Shown here: piece by piece, positions 41,000 through 49,895 of the stretch
How positions within the stretch are numbered: position 1 is the stretch's first letter
Layout of the letters: each line of letters opens with the position of its first letter
Origin: Pseudooceanicola atlanticus
GTDB taxonomy: Bacteria; Pseudomonadota; Alphaproteobacteria; Rhodobacterales; Rhodobacteraceae
NCBI RefSeq assembly: GCF_000768315.1
Contig: NZ_AQQX01000003.1
Location: 372,001 to 436,000 of the forward strand
Direction: 5' to 3'
DNA: 64,000 bases
Program-made: the position numbers and the translations under genes
Notes under the pieces: model-generated
The model's database searches: none
The model's input: the letters and a program-made list of their open reading frames with translations, nothing else
What the model was told of the DNA's origin: nothing

Positions 41000-41647
41000 T
41001 CAATTCGTGATCAGCGAATAGGAGGTGGCGATGCCGCTCTTGTTCTTCACCTCGACCGTGTAGCCTTCGGTCGCGCCGGGCCGCCAGCCGCAATAGGCGA
41101 TGGCGCTGATATCGGTGTCGGAACAGACCAGCCGCCCCTGCTTGTCCCGCACGAAGACGTTCAGGTCGGCGGACGACTTGGCCCCCTCGATATAGACATC
41201 CGCATATTCGCCGCCCGTATAGGTCATGGGCGGATAGCTGTCGGTGCCCCCCGCGCGGATCGTGGTGATCGAGTAGACCTCGCCCGAGGTCACGCCCTTG
41301 GTGCCCGCAAACTTCACGTCCTCGGCCAGTTTGGCGATCACCTCGTCCCCCGGGGCCAGTTCGCGAGCCGTGTCCAGCATATCCTGCCAAGACATCAGCC
41401 GGTCATAGGTCGGGTCGGAGGGTGCGGGGCCATCCTTGACCGGTTCGACATCGACGCGGCGCGCCAGCACCGACTTGCGCAGCCGCGCGGCGGCAATCGC
41501 CAGCATCGGGTCCTTCAGGTCCACCGCGGCCTCGTAGAGGCGGGCCGACAATTCGGCGTTGCGCACGGGGTTCGCGGACAGGGTCGTCGGCAGCAGGATC
41601 AACGCCGACAGGCTCAGCGCGGACAGGGTTGATAGGCGGCAGCTCAT
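41000..41647 (-). CDS. Secreted protein of unknown function
   Basis: A 215-residue protein with a clear signal peptide (LSALSLSALILLPTTLSA then NPVRNAEL, cleavage after LSA). The middle is helical with Arg/Ala repeats (AIAAARLRKSVLARRVDVEPV). The C-terminal half is a beta-rich domain with YTGGEYADVYIEGAKSSADLNVFVRD and two Cys (SDTDISAIAYC and LVC), perhaps a disulfide, like a small sandwich of the pre-peptidase type. TGGAGGAAACG precedes the start. I do not recognise a family. It is divergent from the protease/two-component operon and may be a client or sensor input. Confidence 0.75.
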   Translation of the reverse strand: MSCRLSTLSALSLSALILLPTTLSANPVRNAELSARLYEAAVDLKDPMLAIAAARLRKSVLARRVDVEPVKDGPAPSDPTYDRLMSWQDMLDTARELAPGDEVIAKLAEDVKFAGTKGVTSGEVYSITTIRAGGTDSYPPMTYTGGEYADVYIEGAKSSADLNVFVRDKQGRLVCSDTDISAIAYCGWRPGATEGYTVEVKNKSGIATSYSLITN

Positions 41648-41798
41648 ATCGTTTCCTCCAGGTCACTTGCGCTGATAATGCGAAGCAGGAATAAGATTTC
41701 AAAGGATTTCTTCCGGATCGGGCCAGTATGACGACACTTGTCACATGAACGACCCCGCCGCCTGGGGTAGGCCTAGAGGAAACGAAACGGACAACCGC

Positions 41799-43067
41799 AT
41801 GCAATCGAGCAGAGTTTGGAGCCTCACCGCCCTCGCCGCCTGCCTGGGCCTTCTGATCGGCGCCTGGCTGGTCCGCGATCCGCAACGGGACGGCGAGGCG
41901 ATCCGCAGCGCCCTGAACGCCACCCTCGTGCTGCGCCACGCCGAGAACGGGGCTTTCCTCGGCTCCGGCACGTTGTGGCGGCGCGGCGATGTCGCGCTGA
42001 CCAATGCCCATGTCGTGGCCGGGCAGGATCGCCTGCAGGTCGTGACGCGGGACGGCGAGAGGGTGATGGCCCGCGTAGCCGCCCGCGACAGCGACCGGGA
42101 CATCGCGATGCTGCACCTCGACACCCGGCTGGATGGCGGGTTGAAGCCCGGTGACGCTCCGGCCACCGGCGACGCGATCTTTGCCACAGGCGCACCACTT
42201 CAGACCGAGTTCACGGCGACGCGTGGCATCATCTCGTCCACCGGGCGGCAGGTTTTGCCCTCGGTCCCCGTGCGTTATCTGCAGCACGACGCGGCGATCA
42301 ATCCCGGATCCTCCGGCGGACCGCTGGTCGATCGGTCGGGGCGGCTGATCGGGCTGAATTCCCGCATCGCGGACGGGTCGCGCTATTTCGTGGGGATCAG
42401 TTATGCCATCCCCGCCGACATCCTGGACGCCTTCGCCGAGGGCGACCTGCCCGCCCTGCCCGATCTTGGCCTCGCCCTGCGCCCCATCGACGCCGGCATC
42501 GCCCGCGCGCTCGCGGTGCCCGAAGGACGTGGCCTGCTGGTCGATGACGTTGCCCCCGGCGGCGCGGCGGCCCAGGCGGGTCTCGAACCCGGCGATATCC
42601 TCCTGCAGGCGGCGGGCACCACGCTGAACCAGCCCGGCACGCTCTCCATGACGCTGGCCGAGGCCGGGGACAGCGCGCGCCTCGACATCGCCCGCGGGGA
42701 GCAACAACTGAGCATCGACCTGCCCCTCACCCCGAAACCGCAGGCCGACACGATCCAGACCGCGCAACGCGCCGCCCCGACCCCGCGCCCGATCGCAGCT
42801 TTCGGCGTCACCCTCGCCGCAGACGGCACCGTCGACCAGATCGACGAAACCGGCGCCGCCTATGCCGCAGGCCTTGCCCAGGGCGATGTGATCGAGGCAA
42901 TTGACGGCGTCCCCTTCTCCGATCCCGATTTCAGCGTCGCCCCTCCGGCCCTGCTGCGCCTGCGCCGGGGCGACAGCCACCTGCACATTCTGCTAGACCC
43001 GTCGCGTCGCACGATGCGGCCGCTGGGGGGGGCCAATGCGCTCGACCCCGACGTGACCCTGTTCTGA
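41799..43067 (+). CDS. Membrane-anchored trypsin-like serine protease with two PDZ-like domains
   Basis: A protein of about 422 residues. A hydrophobic N-terminal segment (LTALAACLGLLIGAWLV) anchors or exports it. The trypsin-like domain has His71 (TNAHVV), Asp101 (SDRDIAML) and Ser172 (NPGSSGGP), a complete triad. Two PDZ-like domains follow: GLLVDDVAPGGAAAQAGLEPGDIL and TVDQIDETGAAYAAGLAQGDVIEAIDG. DegP/DegQ-like in layout but shorter. No start has a good ribosome-binding site; 41799 is chosen to fit the signal, and 41745 is an alternative. First gene of an apparent operon with a two-component system. Confidence 0.85.
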   Translation: MQSSRVWSLTALAACLGLLIGAWLVRDPQRDGEAIRSALNATLVLRHAENGAFLGSGTLWRRGDVALTNAHVVAGQDRLQVVTRDGERVMARVAARDSDRDIAMLHLDTRLDGGLKPGDAPATGDAIFATGAPLQTEFTATRGIISSTGRQVLPSVPVRYLQHDAAINPGSSGGPLVDRSGRLIGLNSRIADGSRYFVGISYAIPADILDAFAEGDLPALPDLGLALRPIDAGIARALAVPEGRGLLVDDVAPGGAAAQAGLEPGDILLQAAGTTLNQPGTLSMTLAEAGDSARLDIARGEQQLSIDLPLTPKPQADTIQTAQRAAPTPRPIAAFGVTLAADGTVDQIDETGAAYAAGLAQGDVIEAIDGVPFSDPDFSVAPPALLRLRRGDSHLHILLDPSRRTMRPLGGANALDPDVTLF

Positions 43068-43085
43068 TCCGAAGGACATATCGCC

Positions 43086-43781
43086 ATGACCGACCTTCCC
43101 CGCATCCTGATCGTCGAGGATGACAGCGTCGCCGCAGAGGCGCTGGCCCAGGCCGTGCGCGATATCGGGGCGGCCCCGACCATCCAGACCACCTTTCCCG
43201 CCGGCATCGCCGAGGCCGAGACCGGCGCCTACGGAGTCATCGTCTTCGACCGCATGCTGCCCGGCGGTGACGGGATCGACGCGATTGCCAAGCTGCGCGC
43301 GGCCGGGTCCACGGCGCTGGTCATGGTCGTATCGGCCCTGGGGCGCGCCGCCAACAAGATCGAGGGGCTGGAAAAGGGCGCGGACGATTACCTGGCCAAA
43401 CCCTTCGACCCCGACGAGCTGCGCGCCCGGCTCCGTGCCCTGCTGCGGCGGCAGGCGATGCAGGTGCTGGACAACGATCTTGTCACCTTCGGCGATCTGC
43501 AAATCCGCATGAAGGCCCGCACCGTGCATGCCGGGCAGACCCATATCGCCGTCAGCCCCAAGGAATTCGAGCTGATTTCCTATTTCGCCCGCAATGCCGG
43601 GGACGTGGTCACGCGGATGCAACTGCTTGAAAACGTGTGGAACCTGCATTTCGATCCGGGCACAAACGTGGTGGATGTGCATGTGGGACGCCTGCGGCGC
43701 AAGCTGGAACAGGCGCTTGGTCATCCGGCGATCCACACCGCGCGCGGCGAGGGCTATGTCTTTGACCCCGCCCCGCAATAA
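43086..43781 (+). CDS. OmpR-family response regulator
   Basis: A 231-residue regulator. The receiver domain has acidic ILIVEDD, phospho-acceptor Asp55 (VIVFDRMLPGGDG), the switch Ser (VVSALGRA) and Lys in YLAKPFDPDEL. The C-terminal winged helix includes ISPKEFELISYFARNAGDVVTR-like and TNVVDVHVGRLRRKLEQALGHP, ending in RGEGYVFD. It lies 18 nt after the protease gene and overlaps the kinase gene by 26 bp, a cognate pair. Confidence 0.94.
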   Translation: MTDLPRILIVEDDSVAAEALAQAVRDIGAAPTIQTTFPAGIAEAETGAYGVIVFDRMLPGGDGIDAIAKLRAAGSTALVMVVSALGRAANKIEGLEKGADDYLAKPFDPDELRARLRALLRRQAMQVLDNDLVTFGDLQIRMKARTVHAGQTHIAVSPKEFELISYFARNAGDVVTRMQLLENVWNLHFDPGTNVVDVHVGRLRRKLEQALGHPAIHTARGEGYVFDPAPQ

Positions 43782-45153
43782 ACGCCGTCGCCTGACCTTG
43801 GCCCGATCCGCCAGCCTGCGCATGACGCTGCTGGTGGCCGGTGGGATCATCCTGCTGTCGCTGGGGGCCATGGCGCTGCAATACCGGGTCACCGCCGCCT
43901 CGCTGCAGACCCGCCAGGCCGAGCTTCTGGCCGCCGACCTGGAAAGCTTTGCCGCCATCTATGAACAGCGCCGCATCCCCGCCCTGCGAGAGGCGGTGGA
44001 GTTCCGCGCCCGGTCCACCCCGCCCGGTACGGCCTTGTATTTACTGCAGGATCGCAACGGCACGACGCTTGCCGGCAATGCCGCCGCCTGGCCCGACGGG
44101 GTCGAGACGACGGGCGACGGCTTCGCCTCCGAACCACAGCAGAGCTACATGTTGCCCGGCCCCGCAGGCCCCGTCACCTATCGGGGCGTCGCGCGCACCC
44201 TGCCCGGCGGGTTTCCCTTCCTGGCCGCCCGCGCCGAGACGCCGGCGCTGGCCACCCTGACCGATCTGCGGCGGCTGATCTGGCAGGTCGGGATCGGGCT
44301 GGTCGTGCTGTCGCTGCTGGCCGGGTGGCTGGTCAGCCGGTTTACCCTGGGCCGGATCGCAAGGCTGAATTCCCTGGCCGACCGCGTGGCCGAAGGCGAC
44401 CTGGCCGCCCGCCTGCCCGGCCCCAGATCGGGTGACGAATTCGGCGCCCTGGAAGCCCATGTCCACGCCATGCTGGACCGGATCGAAACGCTGGACCGCG
44501 CCCGCCAGCGCCTGGCCGACATGATTGCCCACGAGTTGCGCACGCCCCTGAACCGCATCCGGCAGCGCCTGTCGTCCCTGACCGGTCAGGACGAGGCGTT
44601 GGAGCGGATCGACGCCGACATGGCCTCCACCATCCGGATCTTCGACAGCCTGCTCGACATCTCCTCGGCCGAGGCCGCGCGAGGGCAGCGGCCCGGGCTG
44701 GTCCCGGTCGATCTGTCCGCCCTGACCGCCGAGGTGGTGGAGTTGTACGAACCATTGGCCGAAGACGGCGATATGACCCTAACCGGCGATATAACCCAAG
44801 GATGCCAAATACTTGGCGAACGGAACCTGGTGGCGCAGGTGCTGTCGAACCTGATCGACAACGCGATCAAGTATTGCCATCCCGGCGATGCGATCCGGGT
44901 CAGCCTGCACCTCGACGGCGACCGCATCCGCATGGTCATCGCCGATACCGGGCCGGGCGTGCCCGAAGACCTGCGCGCCAATGCGTTCGAGCTGTTCACC
45001 CGGGCCGAACGCGACGCGGACAAGGCGGGGCATGGGCTGGGCCTGGCGCTGGTGCGGGCCATCGCGACGCGCCACGGGGCCAGGATCGACCTGCCCGCGA
45101 CCGAAAAAGGTTTCAGAATCGAAATCGCCTGGCCTATGCTTCACGACACCTGA
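43756..45153 (+). CDS. Two-component sensor histidine kinase
   Basis: A 465-residue kinase. First membrane helix about 23-43 (TLLVAGGIILLSLGAMAL), a periplasmic domain of about 130 residues, second helix IWQVGIGLVVLSLLAGWLV, then HAMP. His259 in MIAHELRTPLNRI is the phospho-acceptor. The ATPase domain has NLIDNAIKY, DTGPGVP and GHGLGLALV. Start ATG 43756 gives a basic segment (RNKRRRLTLARS) before helix 1. The long overlap with the regulator gene implies coupled translation. The sensed signal is not known; gene context suggests an envelope cue. Confidence 0.92.
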   Translation: MSLTPPRNKRRRLTLARSASLRMTLLVAGGIILLSLGAMALQYRVTAASLQTRQAELLAADLESFAAIYEQRRIPALREAVEFRARSTPPGTALYLLQDRNGTTLAGNAAAWPDGVETTGDGFASEPQQSYMLPGPAGPVTYRGVARTLPGGFPFLAARAETPALATLTDLRRLIWQVGIGLVVLSLLAGWLVSRFTLGRIARLNSLADRVAEGDLAARLPGPRSGDEFGALEAHVHAMLDRIETLDRARQRLADMIAHELRTPLNRIRQRLSSLTGQDEALERIDADMASTIRIFDSLLDISSAEAARGQRPGLVPVDLSALTAEVVELYEPLAEDGDMTLTGDITQGCQILGERNLVAQVLSNLIDNAIKYCHPGDAIRVSLHLDGDRIRMVIADTGPGVPEDLRANAFELFTRAERDADKAGHGLGLALVRAIATRHGARIDLPATEKGFRIEIAWPMLHDT

Positions 45154-45169
45154 TCGGGGGACAGGCCAG

Positions 45170-46636
45170 ATGCTCAACCGTTTGATATGGTTCACCATAC
45201 CGGCGTGGCTTGCCGGCTGTGCGGCGCTCAATCCGCCGCTGAACGAGGTGCTCCCCGAGGGGCGCAACCTTTCGCTTGTCGAAACCGAGGCCGTGGCGGC
45301 GGCGGCGGACGATATCTATGTGGGCCTGGCCTTTTCGGGCGGCGGCATGCGGGCCTCGGCCTTTGCCCATGGCATGTTGGAGGAGTTGCGCGCGGCCACG
45401 GCGACCGGCGACGATCCCGACGGTATCCTGTCGAATGTGCGACTGGTCACAGGCGTGTCGGGCGGGTCGGTGACGGCGGCCTATTTCGGGCTGCACGGGC
45501 CCAAGGGGGTCAGCCGGTATCGCGACACCTACTTGATCAAGGACGCCGAGAAATACATGGCGAACAGCCCGATCAACCCGATCACGATCGCCAAGGGGTT
45601 GTCCGGCGGGGCCAATGGACGGCAGACCTTCGGGCGTTTCCTGGACGAGACCCTGTTCCATGGCGCGACCTTCGGCGACCTGCGCAAACGGTCCCGGATC
45701 AAGACCTGGATCAACGCCTCGGACGTGGCGAACCAGACGACCTTTCTCTTTTCCCCCGAGACATTTGACGCACTTTGTTCGGACCTGTCGAACTTCCCGA
45801 TCTCGGATGCGGTGGCGGCCTCTGCCGCCTTCCCGCTGGTTTTCTCGCCCATCGTGATCGAGACGCATCGCAACAAGTGCAGCTATTCGGAACCCGACTG
45901 GCTGACCGCGGCCCGGTTCAACTCAGAGGCGACCTACGCCATGCAGGCCCACGGCGCCGCGCTGGAAAGCTACGCCCAGTCGCAGGACGTCAAATACGTC
46001 AAGCTGCTGGATGGCGGCATCACCGACAATTTCGGCACCACCGGATTGGCGGTCGAACGGGCGCGGGCGCAGGTGCCGTATGCGCCGCTGACGGCGCAGG
46101 AAGCGGTCAAACTCAAGAGGTTGCTGTTCCTCGTCGCGGATGCGGGGGTGCAGCAGGACAACAAGTGGACGCAGAAGCTGCGCGGTCCGGGCGGGGTGAA
46201 CCTGGCGATGTCGATCGCGTCCTCGGCCATGTCGGCGGCCTCGCGGACGGGCTATGACGCGATGCGGTTGCAGCTGGACAAATGGCAGGCGGACCTGGTC
46301 GAATATCGCTGTTCCCTGAGCCGCGGAGAGGTCGCGCGGCTGCGTGGCACGGCGGCGGGTTGGGACTGCAAGGACTTGAAATTCTTCGTAGGTTTGATCT
46401 CGTTCAAGGATGTGCCCAAGGGCATGAAGCGCAAGCTGGACGACATTCCGACCCGGCTGCGACTGAAGACCGAAGAGGTCGACCTGGCCATCGAGGCGGG
46501 CCGGATCGCGACCCGGACCAATGCCGAATTCAACGGGTTCCTGGTGGCCAGCGACCGCGGCGGCGACGCGCCGGGAGAGCGCGGGCGACGCCAGATCCCG
46601 GCCGGGGCTCGGCTGATCGTGCCGGTCAAACGCTGA
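45170..46636 (+). CDS. Patatin-like phospholipase lipoprotein
   Basis: A 488-residue patatin-family hydrolase with a lipoprotein signal (LAGC, lipid-anchored Cys17). The oxyanion loop GLAFSGGGMRASAFAHG, nucleophile Ser97 in GVSGGS and the catalytic Asp in LLDGGITDN complete the Ser/Asp dyad. It probably cleaves phospholipids or acyl lipids at the cell envelope. It lies 16 nt after the kinase gene, so the protease, regulator, kinase and lipase form one operon. The role as effector of the two-component system is inferred. Confidence 0.9.
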   Translation: MLNRLIWFTIPAWLAGCAALNPPLNEVLPEGRNLSLVETEAVAAAADDIYVGLAFSGGGMRASAFAHGMLEELRAATATGDDPDGILSNVRLVTGVSGGSVTAAYFGLHGPKGVSRYRDTYLIKDAEKYMANSPINPITIAKGLSGGANGRQTFGRFLDETLFHGATFGDLRKRSRIKTWINASDVANQTTFLFSPETFDALCSDLSNFPISDAVAASAAFPLVFSPIVIETHRNKCSYSEPDWLTAARFNSEATYAMQAHGAALESYAQSQDVKYVKLLDGGITDNFGTTGLAVERARAQVPYAPLTAQEAVKLKRLLFLVADAGVQQDNKWTQKLRGPGGVNLAMSIASSAMSAASRTGYDAMRLQLDKWQADLVEYRCSLSRGEVARLRGTAAGWDCKDLKFFVGLISFKDVPKGMKRKLDDIPTRLRLKTEEVDLAIEAGRIATRTNAEFNGFLVASDRGGDAPGERGRRQIPAGARLIVPVKR

Positions 46637-46658
46637 TCGTGACCCCACCGAACGGGAC

Positions 46659-46707
46659 GTCGGTATTGTGTCGGTATCACATCGGTATCGCGTCGGTGCG
46701 GGATCGG
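46659..46707. repeat. Tandem 11-bp repeats, locus 2
   Basis: Units GTATTGTGTCG, GTATCACATCG, GTATCGCGTCG, GTGCGGGATCG in succession, 23 nt after the lipase stop codon. The reverse complement matches the array at 24404-24447. Confidence 0.7.
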
Positions 46708-46774
46708 TTTGGGGCCGGATGGGGTTTTGACGCCCCATTCTGCGGTGTAGCGCCATGGAGCAGCGCTGCGTCGT

Positions 46775-46796
46775 GAGTATTTTCGGCAAGATGAAG
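46775..46796 (+). repeat. Conserved 3' intergenic element, copy 4 (degenerate 5' half)
   Basis: It keeps GAGTATTTTCGGCAAGATGAAG but lacks the CTCC-loop-GGAG mini-hairpin of the other copies. It is preceded by the palindrome GCAGCGCTGC (46760-46769). Confidence 0.6.
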
Positions 46797-46845
46797 CGGG
46801 GGATCGGCGTGGGCAGGCACGAGGCGCGCGCCGATCCCTTGCGGG

Positions 46846-47631
46846 TCAGAACCGGGGCGTGTCGGTGACGTCGAGGATACGGTCAGAGGCCTCGTGCGCC
46901 GGGTAGCGCGCGCGATTTTCCGGATCGTGGCCCGCGACGACACGGTAGCTGTTCCCGGCGAGGGCGCGGAGGGTGACGTAGCCGCGTTTTTCGGCCTCCG
47001 CGTCCTTGGTGACGGGGAAGACGCCGTCGGGGCCATCGTTTCGGTAGAAATGCAGGGCGTCGGAGGCGAGGACGACGGGGCCAGAGGGCCCTTCGACCCG
47101 CAGCACCATCTGGCCGGGCGTGTGGCCGCCGACGAGATGCAGGGAGAGGCCGGGCAGCGGGCGGGCTTCGCCCTCGATCAGCTCGAGTCGGCCGGTGTCG
47201 AGCAGGGCCTGGAAGCGGGCGAGATCCTCGGCCTCGTAATGGGCGCCCTGCAGGGGGTCGGTCATGTCCGGGCCGTTTGCAAACTCCCACTCTGCCTTTT
47301 GCAAAAGGAAGCGGGCATTTGGGTAGAGGTCGGAATTGCCAGCATGGTCGTAATGCAGGTGGGTCATGATCACCAGCGCGACCTGGGCCGGGTCGATGCC
47401 CAGAAGCGACAGGGCCTGATCCGGCGGCAGCACCGCCTTGCGGCCCCGGCGGGCGGCAATATCGGCATTGAACCCGGTATCGACGATCACCGGTCCGTCC
47501 GGCCCGAGCAGCACCCAGAAGGCATAGTCGATCTGCTGGGGCCGCGTGTCGCCGGGATGGGCGGCGTAGCAGGTGCCGTAATCGAGCATCGTGTCGGCAT
47601 AATGCACGGCAAGGATACGGGTCCAGGTCAT
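46846..47631 (-). CDS. Metallo-beta-lactamase-fold hydrolase 1 (N-acyl-homoserine lactonase-like)
   Basis: A 261-residue MBL-fold enzyme. The metal motif is MTHLHYDHAGN, the second His lies in LVGGHTPGQMVL, an Asp in VVLASDALHF and a last His in VVAGHDPEN, so two zinc ions can be bound. The pattern fits the AiiA-like lactonase group as well as general lactone or ester hydrolases. The start overlaps the MmgE/PrpD stop (ATGA). Last gene of a six-gene catabolic operon, so a lactone intermediate is as likely a substrate as a signal molecule. Confidence 0.87.
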   Translation of the reverse strand: MTWTRILAVHYADTMLDYGTCYAAHPGDTRPQQIDYAFWVLLGPDGPVIVDTGFNADIAARRGRKAVLPPDQALSLLGIDPAQVALVIMTHLHYDHAGNSDLYPNARFLLQKAEWEFANGPDMTDPLQGAHYEAEDLARFQALLDTGRLELIEGEARPLPGLSLHLVGGHTPGQMVLRVEGPSGPVVLASDALHFYRNDGPDGVFPVTKDAEAEKRGYVTLRALAGNSYRVVAGHDPENRARYPAHEASDRILDVTDTPRF

Positions 47632-48947
47632 GGGTGATCTCCGATCAGCAGGGGGGCGGCGGATGGCGCGGTGCCGATCTGCCAGAGCGCATCGCACCAG
47701 GCCGGGGCCGTTGGGCTGTGCGGGGCGACGAGGCCCAGGAACTTGTCTGTGATCGCCGCATCCGTCACCGGGATATCGGGCGATCCGGAGGCTTCGGGCG
47801 CGAAGGCGGTGAGGTCGCCCTGTGCCGTGCGGATCGTCACCCGGGCCGGGCGCTGGCGCGGGTAGAGCGCGTCCATTTCGCCCGTCGCACGGATGGTCAG
47901 CCGGTCCTGCAGGCGTTCGGCATGGCCTTCGCCCAGGGCGGCGGGTTCGAAATCCGCCAGCGCCGCCCGCCCCTTGGCCGCGCCCTGGGCCAGCACGTAG
48001 GGAAAGGAGAGCTGCGCCGTCGCCATGTCGCCCCAGCCGGTGCCGGCATGGGCGGCGGCGATGGAATAGGTTTCGACCTCGATTGCCAACATGTCGGTGT
48101 CGGTCAGCGCATGGTTTTGGCGCAGCCGGATCAGCGCCTCGAGCGCGGGTTGCAGGTGGCGGCAGCAGGCATGGGGCTTGATGTAGCACTGGGTCATCCG
48201 CCAGCGGCCCGGCAGGTCGAGCCTCAGGCTGTCCGGGGCGAGGCCTGCGAAGGCCTGGGCATAGCCGGAGGGGCGTTCGAGGATGGCCTGCGGCGCGGTC
48301 ACGCCCCGGGCTGCCAGGCGCGCCGCCATCAACCCGCCGCGCGCGGCGAGGCCGCCATGAAGGCGCTTGACCTCTCCGCCGCCGCCGAGGAAGGCGAAGA
48401 GGCCGCCGGCCTCTGACGCGGCGAGGCCGAGGGCGCGTTCGGCGGTCGCCCCGTCGAAGCCGCGCAGCCGCGCGATGGCAAGTGCGGCGCCCAGCGGCCC
48501 GACGGCGGAGGTCGGGTGGAAGCCGTGATCGCGCAGCGCGGGGTGCAGGGTGGCCGAGAGGGTGCAGATCACCTCGTACCCGACGGCGTAGGCGGTGAGG
48601 AAGCGGGCGCCGGTGACGGGATGGTCCAGCTCCTCGGCCATGAGGGCGGGCAGGATGGCGACGCCGGGATGCACGGAGCCCTCGCGGTAGCCGTCGTCGA
48701 GTTCCAGCCCATGGGCGGCGGTGCCGCAGAGATAGGCGTGATCGGTGGCAAAGCGGCGCGCGGCGTGGCCGGGCAGCGGCAGGTCGCCCTCGGGTTGCAG
48801 CGGGGCAAGGCGCGCGGCCACCCCCTGCCCCAGCCCGGCCACGGTGACGCCCAGCGTGTCGACGAGATGGCGGGTGGCGGCGCGCAGGATGTCGGGCGGC
48901 GGATCGGCCCGCAGGGCGAAGTCGACCAGGTCCGCCGTCGCGCCCAT
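47628..48947 (-). CDS. MmgE/PrpD-family protein (2-methylcitrate dehydratase superfamily)
   Basis: A 439-residue helical-domain protein. LDTLGVTVAGLGQGVAARLAP and AAHGLELDDGYREGSVHPG near the N-terminus, with the conserved HGLELDD and HPG, and FHPTSAVGPLGAALAIARL are all typical; KPHACCRHLQPALEALI is the later conserved His/Cys segment. The family includes PrpD and cis-aconitate decarboxylase, which eliminate water or CO2 from carboxylic acids. Here the context is not the methylcitrate cycle, so the acid dehydrated or decarboxylated is unknown. Confidence 0.87.
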   Translation of the reverse strand: MGATADLVDFALRADPPPDILRAATRHLVDTLGVTVAGLGQGVAARLAPLQPEGDLPLPGHAARRFATDHAYLCGTAAHGLELDDGYREGSVHPGVAILPALMAEELDHPVTGARFLTAYAVGYEVICTLSATLHPALRDHGFHPTSAVGPLGAALAIARLRGFDGATAERALGLAASEAGGLFAFLGGGGEVKRLHGGLAARGGLMAARLAARGVTAPQAILERPSGYAQAFAGLAPDSLRLDLPGRWRMTQCYIKPHACCRHLQPALEALIRLRQNHALTDTDMLAIEVETYSIAAAHAGTGWGDMATAQLSFPYVLAQGAAKGRAALADFEPAALGEGHAERLQDRLTIRATGEMDALYPRQRPARVTIRTAQGDLTAFAPEASGSPDIPVTDAAITDKFLGLVAPHSPTAPAWCDALWQIGTAPSAAPLLIGDHP

Positions 48948-49849
48948 TACCCGGCCGGAGCAAGGCGGAAGGCCTGCCCCCCTTCCTGCACGCGGGAGAT
49001 CGAATGGAACGGGATATGCCCGGCGCAGAGCAGCGCACCGGTGCCCGCGCAATGTTCCATCACCTTGCGGCGGGATTGCGCGGCGAGGTCCGGATCGGCA
49101 TCGGCGCGCATCACCAGGTCGGGCATGTCGAGCTGCACCGGGTGGTGGATCACGTCGCCGGAGACCACGGCCTCAGCCCCGCTGGCGCGGGCATGGATGC
49201 AGACATGGCCCGGGGAATGGCCGGGGGATGGAGAGAGGAACACCTCTTCTCCGATTTCGGTGAGGATCTGCGCGGTGTCCGAGACGAATTCGGCCTGGCC
49301 ATGGTCGACCACGGGCAGGACGGAATCGGCGATGGAGCCGTGCATGACCTTTTTCGGGTCGTCCACCCGGTCCAGCCAGGCCTTGTAATGGTCGAACTCG
49401 GCCCGGTTCATCACGTAGCGCGCATTGGGGAAGGTGGGGACCCATTCGCCGTTCACCAGCCGGGTGTTCCAGCCGACATGGTCGGTGTGCAGGTGGGTGC
49501 AGAGGACGATATGGATGTCTTCGGGGCGCAGGCCGAGATCGGCGAGCGATGTCAGGAAGTTATGCGACCTGAGGTCATGCTGCCACTGGGCGGAGGGGCG
49601 GCTCTTGTGATTGCCGTTGCAGGTGTCGACCAGAATGTTCTGGCCACGGGCGCGGATCAGGTAGGCCTGGAAGGCCATGCCGACGGCGAGCGTGTCGGGG
49701 TGCAGCAGTTGCGGCCCCAGCCAGTCGGCATTGCGCTGCTGGTCGGCATGGGTGAGATCGGGGAAGAGAAACTCGCGCGGCATCAGCCGGTAGCGGATTT
49801 CCGGCACGAGGTCGATCCGCATGGCGCCGATATCCAGCCCGGTCAGCAT
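48947..49849 (-). CDS. Metallo-beta-lactamase-fold hydrolase 2
   Basis: A protein of about 300 residues with MBL metal motif CTHLHTDHVGWN, second His in SPGHSPGHVCIH, Asp in VVSGDVIHHP and final His in CAGHIPFHSI. It differs clearly from MBL protein 1 and belongs to a different subgroup, with the additional helical insert typical of MBL hydrolases that have N-terminal extensions. The start is chosen at the first good ATG (49849); no strong ribosome-binding site is seen. It overlaps the MmgE/PrpD start by 1 bp (TAATG). The substrate is unknown. Confidence 0.85.
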   Translation of the reverse strand: MLTGLDIGAMRIDLVPEIRYRLMPREFLFPDLTHADQQRNADWLGPQLLHPDTLAVGMAFQAYLIRARGQNILVDTCNGNHKSRPSAQWQHDLRSHNFLTSLADLGLRPEDIHIVLCTHLHTDHVGWNTRLVNGEWVPTFPNARYVMNRAEFDHYKAWLDRVDDPKKVMHGSIADSVLPVVDHGQAEFVSDTAQILTEIGEEVFLSPSPGHSPGHVCIHARASGAEAVVSGDVIHHPVQLDMPDLVMRADADPDLAAQSRRKVMEHCAGTGALLCAGHIPFHSISRVQEGGQAFRLAPAG

Positions 49850-49895
49850 GGGGCGGACCTGCGGCGCGGATGGGCGCGGGATGCGGGGCGCGCGG

